A DNA stretch of 64,000 nucleotides from Klenkia brasiliensis. GTDB taxonomy: Bacteria; Actinomycetota; Actinomycetes; Mycobacteriales; Geodermatophilaceae. Below, in pieces: positions 42,690 to 51,289 of the stretch. The notes below the pieces were generated by a model. That model saw only the letters and a list, made by a program, of their open reading frames with translations, searched no databases and was not told the DNA's origin. The position numbers and the translations under genes were made by a program. The DNA is taken from assembly GCF_900100695.1 (NCBI RefSeq), contig NZ_FNCF01000001.1:124001-188000 (forward strand), written 5' to 3'. Position 1 is the first letter of the stretch, and every line of letters begins with the position of its first letter.

Positions 42690-43010
42690 TCAGGACGCGG
42701 GGGTGGACCCCTCGTCCGGGTCGGTGCGGCGGGGCGGCTCGATGGCCAGCGGCTGCCGTCGCAGGGTGTCCAGCAGCTCCTCGCCCGGCCGCGGCTCGAA
42801 CAGCTCCGACGCGTCGTCGGGGACGACGACCGAGGGCTGCTCGGGCTCGAAGCTGCGCGGCAGCCGCTTGAGGTGCTTGCCCATCGACCGGCCCAGCAGC
42901 AGCACGGCCACCAGCAGGACGACGGTCAGCAGCAGGCCGAGCGGACCGGACTTGCCGACGTCCTCGGGCAGCTGCTGGTCGGCGGCCAGGATCAGCAGAC
43001 CGGTGTTCAA
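42690..43010 (-). CDS. Small membrane protein coupled to mca
   Basis: A 106-residue protein with a single membrane helix (about 24-43, [20 protein letters not shown]) and an acidic cytoplasmic tail with [20 protein letters not shown]. The start is a TTG overlapping the mca stop (TTGA), which supports coupled translation. A small protein in this position downstream of mca is also found in mycobacteria (Rv1083). Function unknown. Confidence 0.72.
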   Translation of the reverse strand: MNTGLLILAADQQLPEDVGKSGPLGLLLTVVLLVAVLLLGRSMGKHLKRLPRSFEPEQPSVVVPDDASELFEPRPGEELLDTLRRQPLAIEPPRRTDPDEGSTPAS

Positions 43011-43915
43011 CGGACCCCCACCTCGTGGTCGGCGCGGCTGCGGATCCCGGCGAACAGGTCGTCCTCGGGCGTCGGGCTGTCGACCGTCGAGCGGGCCAGC
43101 TCGAAGTCCTCGGTCGGCCAGACCCGCTGCTGCATGTCCATCGGGGTGGAGAACCACCGGCCGGTCGGGTCGATCTGCGTGGCGTGGGCGATCAGGGCCC
43201 GGTCGCGGATGCCGAAGTACTCCCCGCACGGCACCCGGGTGGTCACCCGGTGGGAGATGTCCTTGGCCGGGTCCCACGTCTCGAGCATCTCGGCGTAGGG
43301 CGAGTCGAGGCCGGCGGCCAGCATCGCCTCGTGGATCGCCTTGGTGCGGGGCAGCGTGAAGCTCATGTTGTAGTACAGCTTGCTGACCTGCCACGGCTCC
43401 CCGAGGTCGGGGTAGCGGTCGGGGTCGGCGGCGGCCTCGAAGGCGTGCACCGAGATCTCGTGGGTCTTGATGTGGTCGGGGTGCGGGTAGCCGCCGCGCT
43501 CGTCGTAGGTGGTCATCACCTGCGGGCGGAACCGGCGGATCAGCGCGACCAGCGGCGCCGCGGCCTCCTCGGTGGGCACCAGCGCGAAGCAACCCCCGGG
43601 CAGCGGCGGCAGCGGGTCGCCCTCCGGCAGACCCGAGTCGACGAAGCCCAGCCACTCCTGGCCGACACCGAGGATCTCCCGGGCCGCGGCCATCTCCTGC
43701 GCGCGGATCTCCGGCAGCCGCTCGAGGACGTCGGGGCGGTCCATCGCGGGGTTGAGCACCGACCCGCGCTCGCCCCCGGTGCAGGTGGCCACCAGGACGT
43801 CGACGCCCTCGTGCACGTACTTGGCCATGGTGGCCGCACCCTTGCTGGACTCGTCGTCGGGGTGGGCGTGCACCGCGAGCAGGCGCAGCTGGTCGGCGTG
43901 GGTCACGCGGTCCAT
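43007..43915 (-). CDS. mca: Mycothiol S-conjugate amidase
   Basis: Mca cleaves mycothiol S-conjugates, releasing mercapturic acids for export, and defines a mycothiol-using actinobacterium. The 302-residue LmbE/PIG-L fold protein has the zinc motif [12 protein letters not shown] near residue 15, catalytic-loop region [18 protein letters not shown] (third ligand His) and [20 protein letters not shown] near the C-terminus. The length and the C-terminal block favour Mca over MshB. The ATG at 43915 gives the usual N-terminus. Confidence 0.93.
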   Translation of the reverse strand: MDRVTHADQLRLLAVHAHPDDESSKGAATMAKYVHEGVDVLVATCTGGERGSVLNPAMDRPDVLERLPEIRAQEMAAAREILGVGQEWLGFVDSGLPEGDPLPPLPGGCFALVPTEEAAAPLVALIRRFRPQVMTTYDERGGYPHPDHIKTHEISVHAFEAAADPDRYPDLGEPWQVSKLYYNMSFTLPRTKAIHEAMLAAGLDSPYAEMLETWDPAKDISHRVTTRVPCGEYFGIRDRALIAHATQIDPTGRWFSTPMDMQQRVWPTEDFELARSTVDSPTPEDDLFAGIRSRADHEVGVR

Positions 43916-43988
43916 GGTCCCACCCGCGCGGGGGGCGCGGCGCCGCCCCCGGGTCCCGCTGCAGGTGCGCTGGGCCACAGCGGGGTGT

Positions 43989-44034
43989 TAGCTTGTCCGT
44001 TCGACCGCAGCCGCTCCCCGTCAGGGGGGCGGCT
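43989..44034 (+). promoter_or_regulatory. greA promoter -10 and leader hairpin
   Basis: TAGCTT at 43989-43994 is a candidate -10. An 11-bp hairpin follows (AGCCGCTCCCC at 44009-44019 with 44024-44034, one T-G pair, loop GTCA), then CTTGAGTTG and the AGGAG of greA. A hairpin this early in the leader could attenuate greA, as reported for E. coli greA. Confidence 0.45.
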
Positions 44035-44057
44035 CTTGAGTTGTAGGAGCCGTGATC

Positions 44058-44561
44058 GTGTCCACGACCGACGAGCAGGACCAGGGCGTCTGGCTGACCC
44101 AGGAGGCCCACGACCGGTTGAAGGCCGAGCTCGACGAGCTGGTCGCCGGGCGGCCCGCCATGGCCGCGGAGATCAACGCCCGCCGCGAGGAGGGCGACCT
44201 CAAGGAGAACGGCGGCTACCACGCGGCCAAGGACGAGCAGGGCAAGCAGGAGGGCCGCATCCGCCAGCTCACCGACCTGCTGCGCAAGGCCCGGGTCGGC
44301 GAGCCGCCCAAGACCGCCACCGACGCCGCCCTCGGCACCGTCATCACGATCGCCTTCGACGGCGACGAGGACGACACCGAGAAGTTCCTGCTGGGCTCGC
44401 GCGAGATCGCCGGCACCACCGAGCTGTCGGTGTACTCCCCCGAGTCCGCGCTGGGCTCGGCCATCATGGGCGCCAAGCCCGGCAGCTCGGTCACCTACAC
44501 CGCACCCAACGGCAAGGACATCACCGTCAAGGTGCTGGCCGTCGAGCCCTTCGTGCCCTGA
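44058..44561 (+). CDS. greA: Transcription elongation factor GreA
   Basis: GreA rescues backtracked RNA polymerase by stimulating transcript cleavage. The 167 residues have the N-terminal coiled-coil with the acidic tip REEGDLKENGGYHAAKDEQG (the DxxE of Gre factors) and the C-terminal FKBP-like domain ending AIMGAKPGSSVTYTAPNGKD. Two GTGs are in frame; the second (44058) is preferred since AGGAG lies 8 bases upstream of it but only 2 from the first. Divergent from mca, as in mycobacteria. Confidence 0.95.
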   Translation: MSTTDEQDQGVWLTQEAHDRLKAELDELVAGRPAMAAEINARREEGDLKENGGYHAAKDEQGKQEGRIRQLTDLLRKARVGEPPKTATDAALGTVITIAFDGDEDDTEKFLLGSREIAGTTELSVYSPESALGSAIMGAKPGSSVTYTAPNGKDITVKVLAVEPFVP

Positions 44562-44569
44562 AGCAGACG

Positions 44570-44932
44570 CTGAGCGAGCACGACACCGGCGGGCCCGGGG
44601 GCTTCGGCTCCCGGGCCCGTTCGCGTGCCCGGGAGAACACGACCTTCGCCTGCGTGCACTGCGCGCGCACCGTGCCCGCCAACACCGACGGGCACTACCG
44701 CAACCACTGCCCGTACTGCCTCTGGTCGCTGCACGTGGACGTCAAGCCCGGCGACCGCGCCTCGACCTGCCGGCAGGCCATGGAGCCGATCGGCCTGGTC
44801 GAGAAGTCGGGGAAGGGCTGGCAGGTGGTGCACCGCTGCACCGCCTGCGGCCACCGCCAGCCCAACCGCCTCGTCCGCGACGGCGAGTCCCCCGACGACC
44901 TGGACCTGGTGCTGTCGCTGCCCTGGCTCTAG
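44570..44932 (+). CDS. RNHCP domain protein, start codon uncertain
   Basis: A zinc-binding RNHCP-type protein. The core is unmistakable: FACVHCARTVPANTDGHYRN, then HCPYCLWSLHVDVKPGDRAS, MEPIGLV and VVHRCTACGHRQPNRLVRDG, with CxxC pairs. Between the greA stop and the core there is no in-frame ATG, GTG or TTG. The possible starts are CTG at 44558 (overlapping the greA stop as CTGA) or CTG at 44570; I list the latter. A 13-bp UUCG hairpin lies within the first codons. Either rare CTG initiation coupled to greA or a sequence error is possible. Function of the family is unknown. Confidence 0.7.
   Translation: MSEHDTGGPGGFGSRARSRARENTTFACVHCARTVPANTDGHYRNHCPYCLWSLHVDVKPGDRASTCRQAMEPIGLVEKSGKGWQVVHRCTACGHRQPNRLVRDGESPDDLDLVLSLPWL
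44590..44619 (+). terminator. UUCG-capped hairpin after greA
   Basis: GGGCCCGGGGGC (44591-44602) and GCTCCCGGGCCC (44607-44618) pair around a TTCG loop closed by C-G, an extra-stable tetraloop; a further C-G pair extends it. It starts 29 bases after the greA stop, inside the open frame of the RNHCP gene. Confidence 0.6.
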
Positions 44933-44933
44933 G

Positions 44934-47006
44934 TCAGCCCAGACCGCGACGGGCCAGCAGCGGGGCCGGGTCGGGGTCGTGGCCGACGACGTCGCGGAAG
45001 GCGCCGATGGGGTCGACCGAGCCGCCGCGGGAGAGCAGCTTGTCGCGGAAGGCGTCGCCGTTGGCCCGGGTGAGCCCGCCGTTGGCCTTGAACCACTCCA
45101 CCGTGTCGGCGTCGAGCACCTCGGACCAGATGTAGGAGTAGTAGCCCGCGGCGTACCCGCCGGAGAAGACGTGCTGGAAGTACGTCGTCCGGTACCGCGG
45201 CGGGACCAGCTCGGAGGCCACCCCGGCCGCCTCCAGCGCCGCCGCCTCGAACGCCTGCGGGTCCTCGACCACGGTGTCGGGGCCGATCCGGTGCCAGGCC
45301 TGGTCCAGCAGCGTCGCGGCCAGGTACTCCAGGGTGCCGTGCCCCTCGCCCCACAGCGCCGCGGCCTCGATGGCGGCCACCACCTCACGGGCCAGCGGCT
45401 CACCGCTGTCGGTGTGCCGGGCGTAGTGGTCGAGCACCTCGGGCCACAGCGCCCACATCTCGTTGACCTGGCTGGGGAACTCCACGAAGTCGCGCGGCAC
45501 GCTGGTGCCGGAGAAGCGCGGGTAGGTCACCGACGAGGACAGCCCGTGCAGGGTGTGGCCGAACTCGTGGAAGAGCGTGGTGACCTCGTCCAGGGTCAGC
45601 AGGGTGGGCTGCCCGGCCGCCGCCCGGGTCACGTTCATGACGTTGAAGACCACCGGCGTGGTGCCCAGCAGCCGCGACTGGGAGACGAAGGAGCTCATCC
45701 ACGCCCCGCCGCGCTTGCCGTCGCGGGCGAAGAAGTCGCCGAGGTAGAGGCCGACCGGGGCACCGGCGGCGTCGGACACCTCCCACACCCGGACGTCGGG
45801 GTGGTAGCCGGGCAGGTCCGGCCGCGGGGTGAAGGTGTAGCCGTAGAGCAGCCGGGCGGCGTGGAAGACGCCGTCGACCAGCACCCGGTCCAGCTCGAAG
45901 AAGGGCCGCAGCGCGGTGGTGTCGACGGCGTACCGGTCCCGCCGGACCTGCTCGCTGTAGTAGGCCCAGTCCCAGGCGGCCAGCTCGACCCCGTCGGCCG
46001 CGGCCAGCTCGGCGAGCACCTCGCCCTCCGCGCGGGCGTTGCGCACGGCGGGGGCGACCAGGGTGCCCAGCAGCTCGTCCACCGCCGCCGACGTGCGGGC
46101 GGTCTGGTCCGCGGCGACCAGGTCGGCGTGGGTGTCGAAGCCGAGCAGCCGGGCGCGGACGGCCCGCACGTGGGCGATCTCCGCGGCGACCGGGCCGTTG
46201 TCGTGCTCGCCGGCCGACGCGCGCGTCACCGACGCCTCGTGCAGCCGGCGCCGCAGCTCGCGGTCGTGCAGCTTGGCCAGGGCCGGCTGGCCGGAGGGCA
46301 GCACCAGGGTGAGCAGGTAGCCCTCGCGGCCGCGCTCGGTGGCCGCGACGCCGGCGGCCTCGACCTCGGCGGCGGAGAGGCCGGCCAGCTGCGCACGGTC
46401 GGTGACCAGGACCGCCGCGGCCTCGGTGGCGACCACCAGGTTCTGCCCGAACGTGGTCGACAACCGGGACAGCTGCTGGTTGAGCTCCTTGAGCTGGTCA
46501 CGGCCGGCCTCGTCCAGGCGGGCACCGGAGAGCACGAAGTCCAGGTGGTAGCGCTCGACCAGCCGCACCGCCTCGGGGTCCAGGCCGTGGCCACCGGCCT
46601 GCACCTGGTCGTGCACCGCGTCGATGCGGGCGAACAGCTGCGGGTCCAGGCGCAGCGCGTCGGCGTGGGCCGCGGACAGCGGGGCTACCTCACGCTCGAT
46701 CTCGCGCAGCCGGTCGGAGGAGTTCGACGAGGACAGTGCGTAGAACACCGCCTGGGCCCGGCGCAGCAGCGCCCCCGAACGCTCCAGGGCCACGACCGTG
46801 TTGTCGAAGGTCGCGGGCTCCGCGCTGCCGGCGATCGCCGCCACCTCGGCCCGCTGCTGCGCCATGCCGACCAGCAGCGCCTCGCGGCAGTGCTCCAGGG
46901 TGAGGTCGGTGAACGGCGGGAGCCGGTGCGGCAGCGCGGAGACCTCGGCCAGCGGGTTGTCGGCGGACAGGGCGGTGGGGGCGGGCTCGGCCGCGGGCGT
47001 GCTCAT
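44934..47006 (-). CDS. M3 family oligopeptidase
   Basis: Zinc metallopeptidase of the thimet/oligopeptidase A/Dcp family that degrades short peptides in the cytoplasm. The 690 residues carry the HEFGH zinc motif (His480, Glu481, His484) in TTLFHEFGHTLHGLSSSVTY, the downstream Glu ligand region DFVEFPSQVNEMWALWPEVL, and the substrate-loop YFQHVFSGGYAAGYYSYIWS typical of Dcp/OpdA. Length fits the family (about 680 aa). No signal peptide. Converges on the RNHCP gene with one base between stops. Confidence 0.94.
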   Translation of the reverse strand: MSTPAAEPAPTALSADNPLAEVSALPHRLPPFTDLTLEHCREALLVGMAQQRAEVAAIAGSAEPATFDNTVVALERSGALLRRAQAVFYALSSSNSSDRLREIEREVAPLSAAHADALRLDPQLFARIDAVHDQVQAGGHGLDPEAVRLVERYHLDFVLSGARLDEAGRDQLKELNQQLSRLSTTFGQNLVVATEAAAVLVTDRAQLAGLSAAEVEAAGVAATERGREGYLLTLVLPSGQPALAKLHDRELRRRLHEASVTRASAGEHDNGPVAAEIAHVRAVRARLLGFDTHADLVAADQTARTSAAVDELLGTLVAPAVRNARAEGEVLAELAAADGVELAAWDWAYYSEQVRRDRYAVDTTALRPFFELDRVLVDGVFHAARLLYGYTFTPRPDLPGYHPDVRVWEVSDAAGAPVGLYLGDFFARDGKRGGAWMSSFVSQSRLLGTTPVVFNVMNVTRAAAGQPTLLTLDEVTTLFHEFGHTLHGLSSSVTYPRFSGTSVPRDFVEFPSQVNEMWALWPEVLDHYARHTDSGEPLAREVVAAIEAAALWGEGHGTLEYLAATLLDQAWHRIGPDTVVEDPQAFEAAALEAAGVASELVPPRYRTTYFQHVFSGGYAAGYYSYIWSEVLDADTVEWFKANGGLTRANGDAFRDKLLSRGGSVDPIGAFRDVVGHDPDPAPLLARRGLG

Positions 47007-47064
47007 CGCCGTCCAGTCTCCGCCTGCCGCCCCGGGCCCCGCCCGGCGGGCGGGGCCCGGTCGC

Positions 47065-47874
47065 TCAGCGGGTGGCGGTGCGCAGGTAGGCCCGCACGGC
47101 CAGCGGCACGAAGACCGCGAGGATGACCGCGGCCCAGATGAGGGTGTAGAGCGCGGGGTGCTGCAGGGACCACGCGTCGGGCACCGGGGCGCTGGCCGGC
47201 TGGTTGCCGAAAAGCTCACGGGCAGCCTGCACGACCGACGACACCGGGTTCCACTCGGCGAAGGTGCGCAGCACCGACGGGAAGGTCTCCAGCGGCACGA
47301 ACGTGTTGGCCACGAACGTCAACGGGAAGATCACGATGAAGCTGGCGTTGTTGACCACCTCTGGCGTGCGCACCAGCAGCCCCACCAGCGCCATCATCCA
47401 GCTGACGGCGAAGGCGAAGACCAGCAGGACGAGGAACCCGGCGGCCGCCTCGAGCGGGGAGCTGGTGATGCGCCAGCCCACGACCAGCCCGGTCAGCGCC
47501 ATCACGAGGATGGAGATGGCGTTGAGGCCGAGGTCGGCCACCGTGCGGCCGATGAGCACCGCCGACCGCGACATCGGCAGCGACCGGAACCTGTCGACCA
47601 GCCCCTTCTGCAGGTCCTCGGCGATGCTCGCGCCCGTGGTGGTGGACCCGAACACCACCGTCTGCGCGAAGATCCCCGGCAGCAGGAACTCCGCGTAGCT
47701 GACGCCGTCGGGCAGGCCCGCGATCGCCCCGCCGAACACGTAGCGGAACAGCAGCACGAACATGATCGGCGACAGGGTCGCGAACACGATGAGGTCGGGC
47801 ACCCGCTTGACCTTGATCAGGTTGCGGCGGGTGATGACCACGCTGTCGGACAGCGTGTGGGACAGCGCGCTCAT
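47065..47874 (-). CDS. ABC-2 type exporter permease (DrrB-like)
   Basis: Permease of a second drug-type exporter. The 269 residues have six membrane helices with the DrrB-like regions SPIMFVLLFRYVFGGAIAGL, YAEFLLPGIFAQTVVFGSTT, EDLQKGLVDRFRSLPMSRSA (the conserved cytoplasmic loop) and TFVANTFVPLETFPSVLRTF. ATGA overlap with its ATPase gene. More typical of the DrrB/ABC-2 family than the copy at 31.5 kb. Substrate not predictable. Confidence 0.93.
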   Translation of the reverse strand: MSALSHTLSDSVVITRRNLIKVKRVPDLIVFATLSPIMFVLLFRYVFGGAIAGLPDGVSYAEFLLPGIFAQTVVFGSTTTGASIAEDLQKGLVDRFRSLPMSRSAVLIGRTVADLGLNAISILVMALTGLVVGWRITSSPLEAAAGFLVLLVFAFAVSWMMALVGLLVRTPEVVNNASFIVIFPLTFVANTFVPLETFPSVLRTFAEWNPVSSVVQAARELFGNQPASAPVPDAWSLQHPALYTLIWAAVILAVFVPLAVRAYLRTATR

Positions 47875-48845
47875 CGGGCCTGCTCCTCGGTGGCGGGGTC
47901 GGCGTCGTCGGCCGAGTGGCCGGTGAGGGTGAGGAAGACGTCGTCGAGGTCGGGGCGGCGCAGGCCGACGTCGAGCAGCTCGACACCGCTGCCCTCGAGC
48001 AGCCGCAGCGCCTCGGCCAGGGTGGCCGCGCCACCCTTGACCGGGAGGGTGAGCCGGCGGGTCTGCTCGTCGCGCTGCGGGTCGTCCACGGCCAGCGGCC
48101 GCAGCAGCTCGACCGCCCGGCCCAGGCCCTCCACCGAGCCGACGGTGAGCTCGAGCCGCTCGCCGCCGACCTGGGCCTTCAGCTCGTCGGCGGTGCCGCG
48201 GGCGATGACGCTGCCGCGGTCGATGACGACCATCCGGTCGGCCAGCCGGTCGGCCTCCTCCAGGTACTGCGTGGTCAGCAGGATGGTGGTGCCGTCGCTG
48301 ACCAGGTCGGCGATGAACTCCCACATGCCCAGCCGGCTGCGGGGGTCCAGGCCGGTGGTGGGCTCGTCGAGGAAGAGCACCTGCGGGCGCGCGATCAGCG
48401 AGGCGGCGATGTCCAGCCGCCGGCGCATGCCACCGGAGTAGGTCTTGGCCGGCCGCCGGGCGGCGTCGGTGAGGTCGAACCGCTCGAGGAGCTGGCCGGC
48501 GCGGGCGCGGGACTCCTTCTTCCCGAGCCGGTACAGGCGCCCCACCATCTCGAGGTTCTCCTCGCCGGTGAGGTACTCGTCGACCGCGGCGTACTGCCCG
48601 GTCAGCCCGATGACCGAGCGCACCTGGTCGGCCTGGGTGACGACGTCGAGGCCGGTGATCTCGGCCCGGCCGCCGTCGGGCCGCAGCAGCGTGGACAGGA
48701 TGCGGACCACCGTGGTCTTCCCCGCGCCGTTGGGGCCCAGCAGCCCGAGCACCGTGCCGCGGGCGACGGTGAGGTCCACACCGCGCAGAGCGGTGAAGTC
48801 ACCGAACTTCTTGACCAGCCCCTCGACCACCACGGCGTCGCTCAT
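47871..48845 (-). CDS. ABC exporter ATPase (DrrA-like)
   Basis: ATPase partner of the following permease. The 324 residues have Walker A GPNGAGKTTVVRIL near residues 38-51, the Q-loop region IGLTGQYAAVDEYLTGEENL characteristic of DrrA proteins, signature TYSGGMRRRLDIAASL, Walker B VLFLDEPTTGLDPRSR and the H-loop TTQYLEEAD, where Gln replaces the usual His as in most DrrA members. The first exporter (32.2 kb) has TTHYLDEAD instead. The start is the Met eight residues into the longest frame (MSDAVVVEG). Confidence 0.93.
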   Translation of the reverse strand: MSDAVVVEGLVKKFGDFTALRGVDLTVARGTVLGLLGPNGAGKTTVVRILSTLLRPDGGRAEITGLDVVTQADQVRSVIGLTGQYAAVDEYLTGEENLEMVGRLYRLGKKESRARAGQLLERFDLTDAARRPAKTYSGGMRRRLDIAASLIARPQVLFLDEPTTGLDPRSRLGMWEFIADLVSDGTTILLTTQYLEEADRLADRMVVIDRGSVIARGTADELKAQVGGERLELTVGSVEGLGRAVELLRPLAVDDPQRDEQTRRLTLPVKGGAATLAEALRLLEGSGVELLDVGLRRPDLDDVFLTLTGHSADDADPATEEQAR

Positions 48846-48972
48846 GGCCGGCACCGTAGGGCCACCCACCGACAGAACTGCTGCACGTCCGCTCCCACCT
48901 GTCCGGTCCCCGCTCGTCGGGGTCGGGGTGAGGACCGCCGGCGGCCGCAGAACTCATCGCGGGGTCGGGGGC

Positions 48973-49950
48973 TCAGCGGAGCAGCTGCTCGCTGAGCTCC
49001 CAGAGCCGGCGGGCGTCGTCGGGGTCGAGCATCGCCGAGCTCGCGTCCGACGGGATGCTGTCGGCGGTCAGCGGCACGTCGCGGTCGTCCACGACGGCGA
49101 CGTCGCAGTCCTTCAGGTAGACCCCGCCCACACCCTCGAGCAACGGGCTGACCGCACCGAACACCGGCGTGGCGGCCCCCTGCGGCACCGTCTTCTTGCC
49201 GGCGGCCGGGTCGACCACGGTGACCCCGTCGGCGTCGACGAGGCCCTGCGCGCGGTAGTCGGCCAGCCGGCCGGGCGGGAAGGGACCGGGGCCGATGACC
49301 ACACCCGGGTGGGCGGCGAGGGCGCGGATCCCGCGGTCGGCGCAGCGCCGGTCGAGCTCGACGGTGAACAGCACGTTCGCCCGCTTGGACTGGGCGTAGG
49401 CCGCCAGCGGGTCGTACCCGGTCGAGAAGTCCAGGTCGTCCCAGCGGATGCCGCCCAGCCGGGCGGCGCCCGAGGTCACCGTCACCACCCGGGCACCGCC
49501 GGCCGCGGTCAGCGCGGGCAGCAGCGCCCGGGTGAGCTGGAAGTGACCCAGGTGGGTGGTGGCGAACTGGACCTCGTGGCCCCGCGCGTCCCGCTGCAGC
49601 TGCCCGGACGCGAGGACCGCGGCGCAGTTCACGAGGGCGTGCAGCGGACGGCCCGAGGCGGTCCGCCGCTCGGCGAACCCGTCGACCGACACGGGGTCGA
49701 CGAGGTCCAGCTGCTCCACGGCCACGCGCGGCAGGCCCCCCACCACCGCCGTCGCCCGCGCGGGGTCGCGCGCCGCCACCACCACGTCCGCGCCGGCGGC
49801 GGCCAGACCACGGGTGATCTCGCGCCCGAGCCGGCTGTGCCCGCCGGTGACCACCACCTGCCGGCCGGCGAGGTCCACGCCGCGCAGCACGTCCTCGACG
49901 GTGGAGGCAGCGGTGAACGGGGTCCCGATGGGCGCCTGCCGACTCGTCAC
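48973..49950 (-). CDS. Short-chain dehydrogenase/reductase
   Basis: NAD(P)-dependent oxidoreductase of the SDR superfamily, 325 residues. The nucleotide motif is VVVTGGHSRLGREITRGLAA (TGxxxxxG form), followed by NCAAV, the catalytic Ser in VTSGAARL and YAQSK (Tyr and Lys). An N-terminal extension of about 30 residues and the C-terminal segment resemble the retinol dehydrogenase/WW-oxidoreductase-like group. Substrate unknown. GTG start. Confidence 0.88.
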   Translation of the reverse strand: MTSRQAPIGTPFTAASTVEDVLRGVDLAGRQVVVTGGHSRLGREITRGLAAAGADVVVAARDPARATAVVGGLPRVAVEQLDLVDPVSVDGFAERRTASGRPLHALVNCAAVLASGQLQRDARGHEVQFATTHLGHFQLTRALLPALTAAGGARVVTVTSGAARLGGIRWDDLDFSTGYDPLAAYAQSKRANVLFTVELDRRCADRGIRALAAHPGVVIGPGPFPPGRLADYRAQGLVDADGVTVVDPAAGKKTVPQGAATPVFGAVSPLLEGVGGVYLKDCDVAVVDDRDVPLTADSIPSDASSAMLDPDDARRLWELSEQLLR

Positions 49951-49974
49951 GGGACCAGTGTCCGCCCGCCGTCG

Positions 49975-51198
49975 TCAGCTCGCGGTGACCGCGTACCCGA
50001 CCCGCACCAGCGCCGCCTGCACCTCCTGGGCGTGGTCGGGACCCCGGGTCTCCAGCACCACGGCGATCTCCACCTCGCCCAGGTCCAGCTGCGCCGTCGT
50101 CCGCTCGTGCTCGACGGACAGCACGTTGGCCGACACCGCGGCCAGCTCCCGCAGCAACCCGGCCAGCGACCCCGGCCGGTCGGGCACCCGGACCCGCAGC
50201 GACAGGTAGCGGCCGGCGGCGGACATGCCGTGCTGGACCACCTTGAGCATCAGCACCGGGTCGATGTTGCCGCCGGACACCACGGCCACCACCGGGGCGG
50301 GGAAGGCCCCGGGGTCGGCGAGCACGGCGGCGACCGCGGCGACCCCGGCCGGCTCGACGACGAGCTTGGCGCGCTCCAGGCAGAACAGCAGCGCCCGGGA
50401 CAGCTCGTCCTCGGAGACGGTGCGGACCTCGTCGACCAGCCCGGCCACGTGCGCCAGCGTCAGGTCACCGGGTGCCGCGACGGCGATGCCGTCGGCCATG
50501 GTCGCCATCATCGCCAGCGGCACCGGGACGCCGGCGGCCAGCGAGGCGGGGAACGCCGCCGCCATCTCCGCCTGCACGGCGACCACGCGGACGTCGGGCC
50601 GGCGCGCCTTGACCGCCGCGGCGATGCCGGCGACCAGCCCCCCGCCGCCGGTGCACACCACGACGGTGGCCACATCGGGGCACTGGTCGAGCACCTCGAG
50701 GCCGACCGTGCCCTGCCCGGCGATCACGTCCGGGTGGTCGAAGGGGTGGATGAAGACCGACCCGGTGCGGTCGGCGAACTCCCGGGCGGCCACCAGCGGC
50801 TCGGTGAGGGAGTCGCCGAGCTGGTGCACCGTCGCGCCGTAGCCGCGGGTGGCGGCGAGCTTGGGCAGCGGCGCGGTCTCGGGCATGAAGACGGTGGCCG
50901 CCGCGCCCAGCTCGCGGGCGGCCAGCGCGACGCCCTGCGCGTGGTTGCCCGCGCTGGCGGCCACGACCCCGCCGGCCCGCTCCCCGTCGGTCAGCCGGGC
51001 GATCCGGGTGTAGGCGCCGCGGATCTTGAACGACCCGGTGCGCTGCAGGTTCTCGCACTTGAGCCACACCGGGCCGCCCACCCGCTCGGCCAGCGCGCGG
51101 GAGTGCTCCAGCGGCGTGCGCCGCACGACCCCGGACAGCAGGGCGGCGGCGGCCTCGACCTCGGCGCCGGTGACGAGGGGGACGGCGGGTTCGCTCAC
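49975..51198 (-). CDS. ilvA: Threonine ammonia-lyase with ACT domain
   Basis: PLP enzyme converting threonine to 2-oxobutanoate for isoleucine synthesis. The 407 residues place the PLP lysine in LQRTGSFKIRGAYTRI (about residue 57), SAGNHAQGVALAA and the Gly loop CTGGGGLVAGIAAAVKARRP. The C-terminal 85 residues are one ACT domain (LSLRVRVPDRPGSLAGLLRE). The short single-ACT form resembles TdcB-plus-ACT enzymes found in actinobacteria as the anabolic IlvA. GTG start with a GGGGGG stretch upstream. Confidence 0.93.
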   Translation of the reverse strand: MSEPAVPLVTGAEVEAAAALLSGVVRRTPLEHSRALAERVGGPVWLKCENLQRTGSFKIRGAYTRIARLTDGERAGGVVAASAGNHAQGVALAARELGAAATVFMPETAPLPKLAATRGYGATVHQLGDSLTEPLVAAREFADRTGSVFIHPFDHPDVIAGQGTVGLEVLDQCPDVATVVVCTGGGGLVAGIAAAVKARRPDVRVVAVQAEMAAAFPASLAAGVPVPLAMMATMADGIAVAAPGDLTLAHVAGLVDEVRTVSEDELSRALLFCLERAKLVVEPAGVAAVAAVLADPGAFPAPVVAVVSGGNIDPVLMLKVVQHGMSAAGRYLSLRVRVPDRPGSLAGLLRELAAVSANVLSVEHERTTAQLDLGEVEIAVVLETRGPDHAQEVQAALVRVGYAVTAS

Positions 51199-51289
51199 CC
51201 CCCGATCCTGGCAGCCCGTCCCGTCGTCACCGTGCCCCCGGTCACGACGGCGGCCCCGGATGTCGCACCGCCGTCGTACCGTGAGTGGG

